The notes beneath the pieces were generated by a model. That model ran no database searches. It was not told the DNA's origin and saw nothing but the letters and a program-made list of their open reading frames with translations. Shown here piece by piece: positions 1 through 11,498 of a DNA stretch of 64,000 nucleotides. The translations under genes were made by a program, and so were the position numbers. Position 1 is the stretch's first letter. The number at the start of each line of letters is the position of its first letter. This stretch comes from Bolinopsis microptera (Eukaryota; Ctenophora; Tentaculata; Lobata; Bolinopsidae). The stretch spans positions 1,240,001 through 1,304,000 of the forward strand of contig NC_087083.1 in NCBI RefSeq assembly GCF_026151205.1. Direction: 5' to 3'.

Positions 1-40
1 TATTTTATTGAAGTAATATGTTATAATCTCAGCCACATAC

Positions 41-3000
41 CCTTGTCGTCTATGATGAAGAGTCCCCTGAGAGTGTGGCCAGCATCCTCCAACAATACTC
101 CGTAATCACGTGATATCTGTCTGGTTAGATCTGATACTATCGCGATATCCATCTCTCCCAACCCACCTGAACATGCCGTGCTATCAGAATGTACTTTTAC
201 AGAACATTCCGTGATATCAGAATGTACTTTTACAGAACATTCCGTGATATCAGAATGTACTTTTACAGAACATTCTGTGTTATCAGAATGTACTTTTACA
301 GAACATTCCGTGATATCAGAATGTACTTTTACAGAACATTCCGTGTTATCAGAATGTACTTTTACAGAACATTCTGTGTTATCAGAATGTACTTTTACAG
401 AACATTCCGTGATATCAGAATGTACTTTTACAGAACATTCCGTGCTATCAGAATGTACTTTTACAGAACATTCCGTGATATCAGAATGTACTTTTACAGA
501 ACATTCCGTGATATCAGAATGTACTTTTACAGAACATTCCGTGTTATCAGAATGTACTTTTACAGAACATTCCGTGATATCAGAATGTACTTTTACAGAA
601 CATTCTGTGTTATCAGAATGTACTTTTACAGAACATTCTGTGTTATCAGAATGTACTTTTACAGAACATTCCGTGATATCAGAATGTACTTTTACAGAAC
701 ATTCCGTGCTATCAGAATGTACTTTTACAGAACATTCCGTGATATCAGAATGTACTTTTACAGAACATTCCGTGATATCAGAATGTACTTTTACAGAACA
801 TTCCGTGATATCAGAATGTACTTTTACAGAACATTCCGTGATATCAGAATGTACTTTTACAGAACATTCCGTGTTATCAGAATGTACTTTTACAGAACAT
901 TCCGTGATATCAGAATGTACTTTTACAGAACATTCCGTGATATCAGAATGTACTTTTACAGAACATTCCGTGATATCAGAATGTACTTTTACAGAACATT
1001 CCGTGATATCAGAATGTACTTTTACAGAACATTCCGTGATATCAGAATGTACTTTTACAGAACATTCCGTGTTATCAGAATGTACTTTTACAGAACATTC
1101 CGTGTTATCAGAATGTACTTTTACAGAACATTCCGTGTTATCAGAATGTACTTTTACAGAACATTCTGTGTTATCAGAATGTACTTTTACAGAACATTCC
1201 GTGTTATCAGAATGTACTTTTACAGAACATTCTGTGTTATCAGAATGTACTTTTACAGAACATTCTGTGTTATCAGAATGTACTTTTACAGAACATTCCG
1301 TGATATCAGAATGTACTTTTACAGAACATTCCGTGATATCAGAATGTACTTTTACAGAACATTCCGTGATATCAGAATGTACTTTTACAGAACATTCCGT
1401 GTTATCAGAATGTACTTTTACAGAACATTCCGTGTTATCAGAATGTACTTTTACAGAACATTCCGTGTTATCAGAATGTACTTTTACAGAACATTCCGTG
1501 TTATCAGAATGTACTTTTACAGAACATTCTGTGTTATCAGAATGTACTTTTACAGAACATTCCGTGTTATCAGAATGTACTTTTACAGAACATTCTGTGT
1601 TATCAGAATGTACTTTTACAGAACATTCCGTGATATCAGAATGTACTTTTACAGAACATTCCGTGATATCAGAATGTACTTTTACAGAACATTCCGTGAT
1701 ATCAGAATGTACTTTTACAGAACATTCCGTGATATCAGAATGTACTTTTACAGAACATTCCGTGATATCAGAATGTACTTTTACAGAACATTCCGTGTTA
1801 TCAGAATGTACTTTTACAGAACATTCCGTGTTATCAGAATGTACTTTTACAGAACATTCCGTGTTATCAGAATGTACTTTTACAGAACATTCTGTGTTAT
1901 CAGAATGTACTTTTACAGAACATTCCGTGTTATCAGAATGTACTTTTACAGAACATTCTGTGTTATCAGAATGTACTTTTACAGAACATTCCGTGATATC
2001 AGAATATACTTTTACAGAACATTCTGTGTTATCAGAATGTACTTTTACAGAACATTCCGTGATATCAGAATGTACTTTTACATAACATTCCGTGATATCA
2101 GAATGTACTTTTACATAACATTCCGTGATATCAGAATGTACTTTTACATAACATTCCGTGATATCAGAATGTACTTTTACAGAACATTCCGTGATATCAG
2201 AATGTACTTTTACAGAACATTCTGTGTTATCAGAATGTACTTTTACAGAACATTCCGTGATATCAGAATGTACTTTTACATAACATTCCGTGATATCAGA
2301 ATGTACTTTTACATAACATTCCGTGATATCAGAATGTACTTTTACAGAACATTCTGTGATATCAGAATGTACTTTTACAGAACATTCTGTGATATCAGAA
2401 TGTACTTTTACAGAACATTCCGTGATATCAGAATGTACTTTTACAGAACATTCCGTGATATCAGAATGTACTTTTACAGAACATTCTGTGTTATCAGAAT
2501 GTACTTTTACAGAACATTCCGTGATATCAGAATGTACTTTTACATAACATTCCGTGATATCAGAATGTACTTTTACATAACATTCCGTGATATCAGAATG
2601 TACTTTTACAGAACATTCTGTGATATCAGAATGTACTTTTACAGAACATTCTGTGATATCAGAATGTACTTTTACAGAACATTCTGTGATATCAGAATGT
2701 ACTTTTACAGAACATTCCGTGATATCAGAATGTACTTTTACAGAACATTCCGTGATATCAGAATGTACTTTTACATAACATTCCGTGATATCAGAATGTA
2801 CTTTTACAGAACATTCCGTGATATCAGAATGTACTTTTACAGAACATTCCGTGATATCAGAATGTACTTTTACAGAACATTCCGTGATATCAGAATGTAC
2901 TTTTACAGAACATTCTGTGTTATCAGAATGTACTTTTACAGAACATTCCGTGATATCAGAATGTACTTTTACATAACATTCCGTGATATCAGAATGTACT

Positions 3001-5314
3001 TTTACATAACATTCCGTGATATCAGAATGTACTTTTACAGAACATTCTGTGATATCAGAATGTACTTTTACAGAACATTCTGTGATATCAGAATGTACTT
3101 TTACAGAACATTCTGTGATATCAGAATGTACTTTTACATAACATTCCGTGATATCAGAATGTACTTTTACAGAACATTCCGTGATATCAGAATGTACTTT
3201 TACAGAACATTCCGTGATATCAGAATGTACTTTTACAGAACATTCTGTGATATCAGAATGTACTTTTACAGAACATTCCGTGATATCAGAATGTACTTTT
3301 ACAGAACATTCCGTGATATCAGAATGTACTTTTACAGAACATTCCGTGATATCAGAATGTACTTTTACAGAACATTCCGTGATATCAGAATGTACTTTTA
3401 CAGAACATTCCGTGATATCAGAATGTACTTTTACAGAACATTCCGTGATATCAGAATGTACTTTTACAGAACATTCCGTGATATCAGAATGTACTTTTAC
3501 AGAACATTCCTTGATATCAGAATGTACTTTTACAGAACATTCCGTGCTATCAGAATGTACTTTTACAGAACATTCCGTGATATCAGAATGTACTTTTACA
3601 GAACATTCCGTGATATCAGAATGTACTTTTACAGAACATTCCGTGATATCAGAATGTACTTTTACAGAACATTCCGTGATATCAGAATGTACTTTTACAG
3701 AACATTCCGTGATATCAGAATGTACTTTTACAGAACATTCCTTGATATCAGAATGTACTTTTACAGAACATTCCGTGCTATCAGAATGTACTTTTACAGA
3801 ACATTCCGTGCTATCAGAATGTACTTTTACAGAACATTCCGTGCTATCAGAATGTACTTTTACAGAACATTCCGTGCTATCAGAATGTACTTTTACAGAA
3901 CATTCCGTGATATCAGAATGTACTTTTACAGAACATTCCGTGATATCAGAATGTACTTTTACAGAACATTCCGTGATATCAGAATGTACTTTTACAGAAC
4001 ATTCCGTGATATCAGAATGTACTTTTACAACTATAAGACTGGTTTGTTTCTTTATAATTGTTATATCTAACCAGATATCAATTCAAACTAAGCACAACGG
4101 GGGTTTATGTACCAAGACACTGATCTTTAACAATACAATAACTAGAAGAAGTGGGAGCTGTGAAGCAAAAATAAACCAAAAATAAGTTGCTTAATGTAAG
4201 AACAGTTAGTAATATATAACTTGTTTAGGGTCGTTGTATGATCAGATTTGGCAAAAAATTATGACGATAATTATGGTGATAATTACGGCGGTAATTATGG
4301 CGCTGAACAAACAGTAAGTGTAAAGTTAAAGATACCTTTTGATCTAGGAGTGTTAATAAAAGCCAGATGAGTAAACTTAGAGTCTACAGATGCTGCGATT
4401 ACCTGTGGGGAACGATACACGTTAATTGATATTTATAAATTGTTTTTAATTTCCCCAACAAACGGAAAAGTTAGACAAAGAATGGTAATCAAGCAAAAAG
4501 TTGGTTGTATCATAACTATGATTAAATTAACTACCTAATTACATAATTAAATAATTAACAAAACTGTTCTAGTGTTCTTACCTCGGTGTTAATCTTGGTG
4601 AACTCGCTGAGTCTGTCATTAAAAGCGATTATCTCAGTCGGGCACACGAAGGTGAAGTCAAGAGGGTAAAAGAAGAGAACCACGTATTTACCTGTGGAAT
4701 AGAATGTTAAGTATTTTTATTTTTATTTCACGTTCTTACTTTTGTTTTACTTTTATTCTTTTTTCCACAAGTGGACTATCAAGGATGATATGAGTAGCAG
4801 AACTTTAGATTACCTAAAAGTAACACTTAACATGTTATTTGTCCACTGCTTATTATAATGATATTACTTCAAACTCAGTATATCAACAACGCTCCACAAA
4901 TTAAACAATCCACACCCACCTTTGTAAGAAGAAAGTGTGATATCCTCAAACTTTCCCTTGACTACAGCAGGGGCAGTAAAGTCAGGTGCTGGTTTCATAA
5001 TCCTAGCTTTCACCACTCCCAGAGCGTGGTCGTACCCCTGAGATAAAACAAGCCATTTATCTTAACTGTAACATGTTTTTCATATTGTCAACTTTGAATA
5101 TTGCTCTCATGAAACTCCACAATCATGACTGCACCAAATAACCAAACTTTTGACACCAGTAATATCATTACATAATACAACATATGATTTGAGTAAGTGA
5201 CACTGGAGAAGTATCACAAACCTTAGGTCCATACCCAAAGATGCCATTCATAGGACACGCTTCATCAGAAGCAAATGCTGCCCCAACAAGAGCTAGCAGT
5301 ACTACTGTCAACAT
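41..5314 (-). CDS. PRDX4: Peroxiredoxin-4-like 2-Cys peroxiredoxin, 3' end beyond the window
   Basis: Thiol peroxidase that reduces peroxides through a peroxidatic cysteine. I assembled five exons on the minus strand, all with GT-AG introns and compatible phases: 5222-5314, 4920-5037, 4582-4691, 4336-4402 and 41-166, giving 171 codons. Exon 1 encodes a hydrophobic signal peptide (residues 1-15, [15 protein letters not shown]), the mark of the ER/secreted Prx4 type rather than cytosolic Prx1/2. Exon 3 holds [12 protein letters not shown] with peroxidatic Cys about residue 87. Exon 4 holds the [11 protein letters not shown] segment and exon 5 [13 protein letters not shown]. The resolving-cysteine exon lies left of base 41, so the gene is cut by the window. 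Intron 4 (167-4335) is almost entirely a 33-bp minisatellite. A pyrimidine-rich tract ending in AG lies 5 bases upstream of the ATG. The family call is secure; the Prx4 subtype rests on the signal peptide. Confidence 0.92.
171..4029. repeat. 33-bp minisatellite, about 117 copies, in intron 4 of the peroxiredoxin gene
   Basis: Head-to-tail 33-bp units with no spacers. Variation is confined to a few positions: GATATC, GTTATC or GCTATC; CATTCC or CATTCT; and ACAGAACAT or ACATAACAT. Because the period is a multiple of three, long reading frames run through it on both strands; these are not evidence of a protein. Variant types recur in ordered blocks several units long, so the array grew partly by copying multi-unit segments. 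The left end abuts the splice acceptor of the exon at 41-166. Most units contain GAACATTC. Confidence 0.97.
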
Positions 5315-6414
5315 AGTTCCTATCAGGAGATAACGGGTTAGTTATGTGATAGTAGGATTGATAAAGATCTGGATGCTGGTGGACCATATTATTTCTGAAA
5401 CGTAATATTAACAAGCTTCCAGCCTTGACCAATTAAAGCTTACAATCACTGTCTTGTGTTAAAACAAATGGTCTGAGCTAGCACAATTAGCATGTAAATT
5501 GTAAAATCTGGTGCAGTATCTCCGGATACATTTCAAAGACTCCGCTCAAAATATTGATTTAAAGTGGCAAGCACTTTGTAGAAATGATGTGGAAATAAAA
5601 CCATTCAAGTGTAAATCAATGCACTCCCGATTAATGTATAAAAACAATAATGAGGGGGAGGTGCACTGCCATTTCTGCTGTTACCATTATTCGCACTTGT
5701 CAAATAAATAGATGAACAACTGTGAACCCCCTCCTCAAAATTCGAAATAAAGTTTATTACTTAGAATATCGAGTGCAGCCTGAACAATTTTGCTTCGCAT
5801 TATTTTAAATTTGTTATCAATAATAATCACGACTGTGCGTGTGCATGCTAAAAAATTTGTCATTGATTGATCTTATCATTGATTTATAATGCTTCATTCT
5901 CTACATGACTCTTCACCACAATGTACATTGGCTTTGCATGATCTTGTGGGATTTTTTTACAAATAGTAATAAGCTTCAATTTAATGATCAGGTTGTCCTG
6001 TTTGATTCTTATCATACTTAGTGCTCAGTTGAAGTCGAATATTTATATTGACATACTTTATATGATAACTTTTATGTTGTTGCAAGTGAATGGGCATTAG
6101 ATAACAATGTTGTTTTGTTTAATAGTCAGTGCAATTAGCATGCCGTGTGCATTTATCATGCTTGTAAATTTAAGTTTTAGAATTAGAACTATAATCATAA
6201 TCAAATTTAAATAGCAAATTACACAATGGCATAATTGAATAATTTAAGTATAGCCATGATGCTGTGAATCTAAAGCAGTGTTATAAATTACCCTATCGGA
6301 GCTTCAGTTTCTACATAAAAAGATTTGTGTGTAATTCTGGTATGCAACAATCTATAATCTGTCATTTTGAGATAAAGATACTGAAGGGCAAATATCTACT
6401 TATTCATTTCTAAG
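5315..6414. other. Intergenic gap between divergent genes
   Basis: AT-rich sequence between the divergent peroxiredoxin and small-gene starts, presumably holding both promoters. I see no further exon, RNA gene or recognisable repeat. ORFs here are short and without coding character. Confidence 0.6.
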
Positions 6415-7807
6415 ATGGCAAATCCTACATCGAAAGTCGAACTGAAAAACGTGAAGCTACCACCAAGACTAAACATACCAGGTAATTTTGTTAGACACCA
6501 TACTCCTCAGCATTTCGTAGTGAAAGGTTACGAATAGTCGTTTTAGCAGAAAGAGGGATTTTGGAGAACGAGGTAGGTGGGTTTAAATATGTCGTCAGTC
6601 CTTGGCCTTACTTCCTTCCGTCTGTTACCATGACAACTAGACGCGTGCAGCATGCAAGGGTTGCTTGCAGAGATGTGATGTAAAATAGCCTGTGGTCAGT
6701 GCATGCGTGGTGCGAGTGATTTTTAATGTATTGTATTTCTTGTTGGTTTTTGGCTGGACTTCATGAGATGTACAATTACATTGTTTTGGGTGATTCCACA
6801 CTCTGTAATGGAAGATTTTGATTGACAGCGATTGAATCGATCAAAATTAACTGATAATCTTAATTTTAAAATTGGGAGAGTTTTCTGGTGCTATGGTGTC
6901 TTGGCTTGAAAAAACTCCTGGACTTGTTCAATATTTAAACTGTGCAAATATTGCTTGTTTCACAATGCTACATCTTATAATTAGATCAAAATTCAATTAC
7001 ACCAGAGAAATTTGGAGAAATTTTACCCATTTAAACAAAATTAAGTTCAAGATAAAATTATAATTTTTCTATATTTTGCAGCACCTCAGAAGCCAAAGCG
7101 AAAGCAGACCTTATACACCTACCCAATAAAAAGTGCACCAACTGTTAGGAATCTTATTTATAGTGATCAAGAGGTATTCCATTATATTTGAATGTATAAA
7201 ACTTGCTTTTACCTGTGACTAAAATGTGTTATCAACGTTGAGCAAGCATCACGCTATGAGAGATTAACTGTTAAGAACTCACTTTTCTGTGCTGGTTTAT
7301 ATATCAGTGCTGGTTTATATATCAGCACCGGCCGTATGTAGAGAAACTATGAAGACCAACCAGATGTAAAATAATCACAGTCGTTGTTAGAGATATATTA
7401 TTTACAGGAACGAGAATTTGTTCTAGCAGGAACGGGACACGTGAGTTGTCATTCACAACAAAAGTTTATGATACCAAATAAACCAAGAGAAAAACTACCT
7501 AAAGAAAAACCTACCCTGTTTGAAACTTATCATGCTAAGCCACCCTCTCAATACAGGCATGTGTCAAACAAATAATTAATTATTGCACATAATTGTTACA
7601 ATGACCATATATAAATGACCCAGTGCAAAACATTTGACTCAGTTTGATAGCGAAATTAATAATTAATGAAAACACTAAACGAAACATCTTATTTTCTAGA
7701 AGAGAAAACGATGTCAACTGTCTGAGGGAGCAACCTCATTACCACGACCCTGGACATATGAACAACAACCGAATCCCCCACTGGTGGTGGACAACACAAA
7801 GAAATAG
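6415..7807 (+). CDS. Small spliced gene of unknown function, two possible 3' ends
   Basis: I do not recognise the protein. Exons 6415-6481, 7082-7173 and 7408-7575 join in phase to a 108-residue, basic, proline- and lysine-rich protein starting MANPTSKVELKNVKLPPR and ending in a TAA. It has no signal peptide or membrane segment. A second reading uses the GTGAGT at 7441 as donor and an acceptor before 7700. It joins 7408-7440 in phase to 7700-7807, which ends in a TAG and reads RPWTYEQQPNPPLVV, giving 99 residues. Both tails look protein-like, so alternative splicing is possible. AATAAA signals at 7969 and 8025 follow. A pyrimidine-rich AG directly precedes the ATG. Exon boundaries are my reading of splice signals only. 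Confidence 0.5.
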
Positions 7808-8024
7808 AAAGCAAGAAAGAATCTTCAATGAATGGCTGAAATTTTAAATCTCGAAATTATCTTATTCATGGTTTTAGCACACGCAAGAAAATATAATAGT
7901 AAAAGTGCCAATTTACTTTGCCTCTGCTGCTGGCAAATATACATTTTGTAACAAAATTTTACAATTCCAATAAAAATTGGCATAAATTGATATTGAAACT
8001 TATATTGTAATGTTCTAGATAAAA

Positions 8025-8030
8025 AATAAA
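8025..8030 (+). terminator. Candidate polyadenylation signal AATAAA
   Basis: Lies about 220 bases after the distal stop of the small gene. Another AATAAA is at 7969-7974. Inferred from motif and position. Confidence 0.4.
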
Positions 8031-8808
8031 AGATGCTTTTCATATCATATATTTAATTTTGTTTGACAAAGCCTTTTTGAACATTTATTGCATTGAAACA
8101 TAAATGAGCATAATAATGCGCGCAGTATGTCAAAGTAAAGAAGTCCTCTGACCTCTAGATGCAATTTATGCTTTGAATTTTTAGCATAATATAATATACG
8201 GCTGGGATGCGCGCTTCGCTAGCTTGTCATACGTTGTATGACCCGCCGCGCGCGCACGAGTGCGCGGCTCCCCCTGTATAGTGAAACGACCGTGGGGGTC
8301 CAACGTGATACAACTTCGCTCGCGAAAAAGTAATTAAATTTTGTTTTCTTAATATTATATAATGATATTGCCTATAATTATATTGATTCACAATGTCAAT
8401 CCTTCGCATCTCGCCGATCTGCTTAAGTGGTTGCGAGAAGCATTATTGGATGCGCGCGCGCGACCCAGTAGTGCATCGCGCTACAAATAATTATATTGTA
8501 TATAGTATGTATACTATTTGGATGAATTCGCCGCTTCGACGCACCGCGCATACTGCTTATATTAGTTTCGCAGAGCAACGATCACGATGGGTTGACATCG
8601 TCAATCAAATATAATACCACAAAGATTTGGAGGACTTCGACGCGCCGCGCAAACTAGCATTCTTGCTTTGCATCGAAGAAGACAAGATCGTTGCTTCGCC
8701 GCGCAAAGCAACGATCTGGAACGGTTGAAATCGTCAATCAATACAAAAATATATCTTGGTTGACGATGTCAACCCATCGAGATCGTTGCTCTGCGAAGCA
8801 GAGCAACG

Positions 8809-8810
<2 letters not shown>

Positions 8811-8882
<72 letters not shown>

Positions 8883-8903
8883 TCGACGATCGACGATCGA
8901 CGA
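8811..8903. repeat. (GAC)n trinucleotide run inside the fold-back element
   Basis: Uninterrupted GAC/CGA trinucleotides followed by three GATCGAC variants. They create artificial poly-Arg and poly-Thr reading frames. Confidence 0.95.
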
Positions 8904-8977
8904 TGCGAAGCAAGAATGCTAGTTCGCGCGGCGCGTCGAAGCGGCGAAGTCCTCCAAAGATATATCAAAACACTTAA

Positions 8978-9035
8978 GAAAATTTACTGGGCCGCGCTCA
9001 GCCTGTCATTCCGCCGAGGTCCCCAGGTAAAAGAA
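8978..9035 (+). repeat. Short interspersed repeat family B, fragment
   Basis: The motif CTGGGCCGCGCTCAGCCTG followed by TCATTCCGCCGA and GGTCCCCAGG recurs at 40638-40722 and, inverted, at 48845-48935. The other copies carry an inner palindrome that this one lacks. Confidence 0.7.
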
Positions 9036-9325
9036 AATATGGTTCCAAAAACTAAATTATTCAAAACGCAAAAAATATTATATATATATATTTTATTGCT
9101 AAAATTCTACACAATGAAAAAAGCGGTTTTGACTATATATTTACAATTTAGGCTGCGCATCGCGCATTAATCACTTGCTACACGTTGTTTGTAGCGCGAT
9201 GCACTACTGGGTCGCGCGCGCATCAAATAATGCTTCTCGCAACCACCACTTCGGTAGATCGGCGAGATGCACCACTGTGCCTCACCGAGCTGCGAAGGAT
9301 TGACATCGTGAATCAACACGTTGTT

Positions 9326-10497
9326 TATCCCTCGTGCACGCGATCAAAAGGGGTTACAGCGTGTGTCAAGTAATCACAGCTTGGCGAGGCCTAGTGGTGC
9401 ATTTTGCTGATCTAACAAAGATTTGGTTGTGAGAACAGATATGAGAGACAAGAGAAGCATCCTTTGATGTTTGATGCGCGGCGCGACCCAATTAAATAGT
9501 GCATCACGGCTATACTCCAACTGACAACGTTGTTTGAAGCGAAACAATGCATGACATTTAAGAATTATGTAATGCATGCAATGTGAAATATGTGCAAACA
9601 GCAAAGCGACGTCGTCCTTCAACTATAAAGCATACTACGTGATGTGACTGTTTCACAAGTGAAGTCGGAGGTCGTTTGATTTTGAATGATTCTTAATTTA
9701 AATTGGTTAATATATAGTACGTTAACTCTTAGCTAAATTGTGAATCTTGTATTAATTAAATTTTTAAGGTTAGCTGATGTGTTTTGAGATTTTTAAAAAT
9801 CGAGCGCCAATGATGAATGAAAATCTTCTGAAACCAAATTATTTGACTGAATTTAGTTTTTAAATGTTTAAAAAATTTGTGTATCATTTTTTTCCAACTT
9901 GCTTTAGTATGTTTGTTTTAGCCTCATATTTGGCAAGTAACTGCCACAAATTGTTTACTGACCCATTTGACCCTTATATTATATTAAGTTGACTTGTTGG
10001 CCCCATTTTCAAACTAGACAAATGGTCTAGTGCACACTTATGCTCATGCTTCACATAGCCATATGTATACGCGTACTGCGTGACGCGCTTACTACTGCAA
10101 GCGAGAGGGCTCTGGTTAGAGCAATGCTCATGCCTTGGAATCGCATTATTTCTCTGAGACACCGCTTGATTTTCGAGAGTCACGCATAGCTGTGTTGTAA
10201 AGAATAAAATTAACTTGTTAATCGAATATTATTGATTATATTATATGACGATGAATTATGAATTTCGATTAATATACATTCATGTAAAAAATTGGCGGGT
10301 TAATTTGGCGGATTTTCGGAAAATCTGCCTTTTTTTTACCTGCCATTATTTTTACCATCCACAATATTACCCGCCATAAATACACGAACTAAGGTATTAC
10401 AATATTCATAATATTCTTCTGTCTTATTGTTCTATTGTGTGACAGTCCATCCAGTTTTAATACTTTCAACACTACTATATAACAAATAATTTGAGGT
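9326..10497. other. Non-coding stretch before the CR1-like element
   Basis: AT-rich with scattered CG-rich bits resembling the neighbouring fold-back repeats. No exon seen. The distal part may be the 5' UTR of the LINE, but I could not place its 5' end or a target duplication. Confidence 0.5.
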
Positions 10498-11469
10498 ATG
10501 ACACGAGGAGAAACGGCACGAAAACGAAATGTCAAGAAAAGTCCAGAGAAAACTGGTGCTGCAGCAGAAACGGATGTAACTGAAGATGAAGGAGACCGTA
10601 GTTGTGAATGCAGAAGGTATATCGCAGAGGAGTTTTCATTAGCTTGTGCAACCTGTGATATGTACTGGCATTATTGCTGTGTTGGACTGACAGGTCTGAC
10701 ACAAGAAGAAGGCGACCATCTGTCTAACTGGCGTTGTCAGAATTGTTTTATATCACCTTACATAAAAAGCAAAAGGACTCAGACCTCGAACCCTGATAAT
10801 GAAGAAACAAAAATACTACGGAATGTTATTAGGCAGGAACTTGAGGCTCTTACACCTTGTATCAGAGGGGTTGTTGAAAATGCAGTGAACGAGAACATTC
10901 CAACTAACTTTGAGTCTGAAAAACCTAAAGAAATATCAAAGATAGTGAACCAGGCTTTCCAGTCCTTCGCTGATGTTACTGCAAATAGTCAGAAGAAAGT
11001 TATGGAAGAAATGAGCCTACAGCAAGCTTCACAAAGTGTTGTCAGTAAAGTTCAGACAAAGATGCACACTGATGCATATGAGCGAAATTTAAGGAAGCTC
11101 AATCTGTGTGTTTTGAATGTACCAGAGAGCAAGAAAGCTAACTCCAAGCTACGCCAGGAAGAGGACTCGAAGTTCTGCAAGGAGACACTAAAGATTGAAA
11201 AAAGTGACTTTATCAGTTGCCATCGTGCAGGTAAAGTGGATCCAGGTAAGCCAGACTCCTGTCGGCCATTGATCATCCAGACAGCTGACGAGGAGTCAGT
11301 TAACTATTATTCCAACCATGGCAAGGGCTGGAAAGAGTCATCATACTGGATAAATCTGGATCTCTGCAGAGCAGACCGAGAGATCCGTTTTTTAGCCAGA
11401 GAAGAGAGGAAGAAGAGGCGGGAAGAAGCAGAGAAGGAAAAGACAGAGAAGAAGGTGGAGAAGAAGTAA
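10498..11469 (+). CDS. LINE ORF1 protein with PHD-type zinc finger
   Basis: 323 residues. Residues about 39-83 carry a Cys/His pattern (CEC, then CATC, HYCC and CQNC) fitting a C4HC3 PHD finger, as described for ORF1 of CR1-clade elements. A helical middle follows. Residues about 200-290 have the hydrophobic pattern of an RRM-like nucleic-acid-binding domain (LRKLNLCVLNVPES, later CHRAGK and CRPLIIQ). The C-terminus is a highly charged Lys/Glu/Arg tail. ORF1 proteins bind element RNA in the ribonucleoprotein. The ATG lies directly after an AT-rich leader and no in-frame upstream ATG competes. The frame is complete, with stop TAA. Confidence 0.8.
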   Translation: MTRGETARKRNVKKSPEKTGAAAETDVTEDEGDRSCECRRYIAEEFSLACATCDMYWHYCCVGLTGLTQEEGDHLSNWRCQNCFISPYIKSKRTQTSNPDNEETKILRNVIRQELEALTPCIRGVVENAVNENIPTNFESEKPKEISKIVNQAFQSFADVTANSQKKVMEEMSLQQASQSVVSKVQTKMHTDAYERNLRKLNLCVLNVPESKKANSKLRQEEDSKFCKETLKIEKSDFISCHRAGKVDPGKPDSCRPLIIQTADEESVNYYSNHGKGWKESSYWINLDLCRADREIRFLAREERKKRREEAEKEKTEKKVEKK

Positions 11470-11498
11470 ATAGCAGTGATAAAGAATGTAGTCAGCCC

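Larger units (their letters stand above)
8388..9325. mobile_element. Nested GC-rich fold-back (inverted-repeat) element
   Basis: Sequence at 8388-8490 returns as an imperfect reverse complement at about 9190-9325; both contain TTGCGAGAAGCATTAT and the GACCCAGTAGTGCATCGCGC segment. Inside are smaller units, about 8520-8600, 8625-8740 and 8756-8965, each with a CTTCGACGCGCCGCGC block and a GATCGTTGCTCTGC hairpin. The central unit has a 14-bp stem with a GAA loop at about 8782-8812. A related unit occurs at about 48410-48565. The GC content contrasts sharply with the AT-rich flanks. No transposase is present, so this is a non-autonomous element or a nest of them. Confidence 0.7.

Noticed and set aside
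171-4029. 33-bp unit as a degenerate copy of the peroxiredoxin SVDSKF-encoding exon (minus-strand reading CSVKVHSD looks similar)
   Set aside because: The true exon was found at 4336-4402 with correct splice sites and phases; the likeness is short and probably chance.
171-4029. CRISPR-like array
   Set aside because: Units are directly contiguous without spacers and the genome is clearly eukaryotic.
178-4185. Very long plus-strand open frames (up to 1293 codons) of 11-residue repeats
   Set aside because: They follow from a 33-bp period and lie in a peroxiredoxin intron on the opposite strand; no signal peptide, domain or splice support.
8691-9170. Open frames with poly-Arg or poly-Thr
   Set aside because: Products of the (GAC)n run inside a fold-back element.
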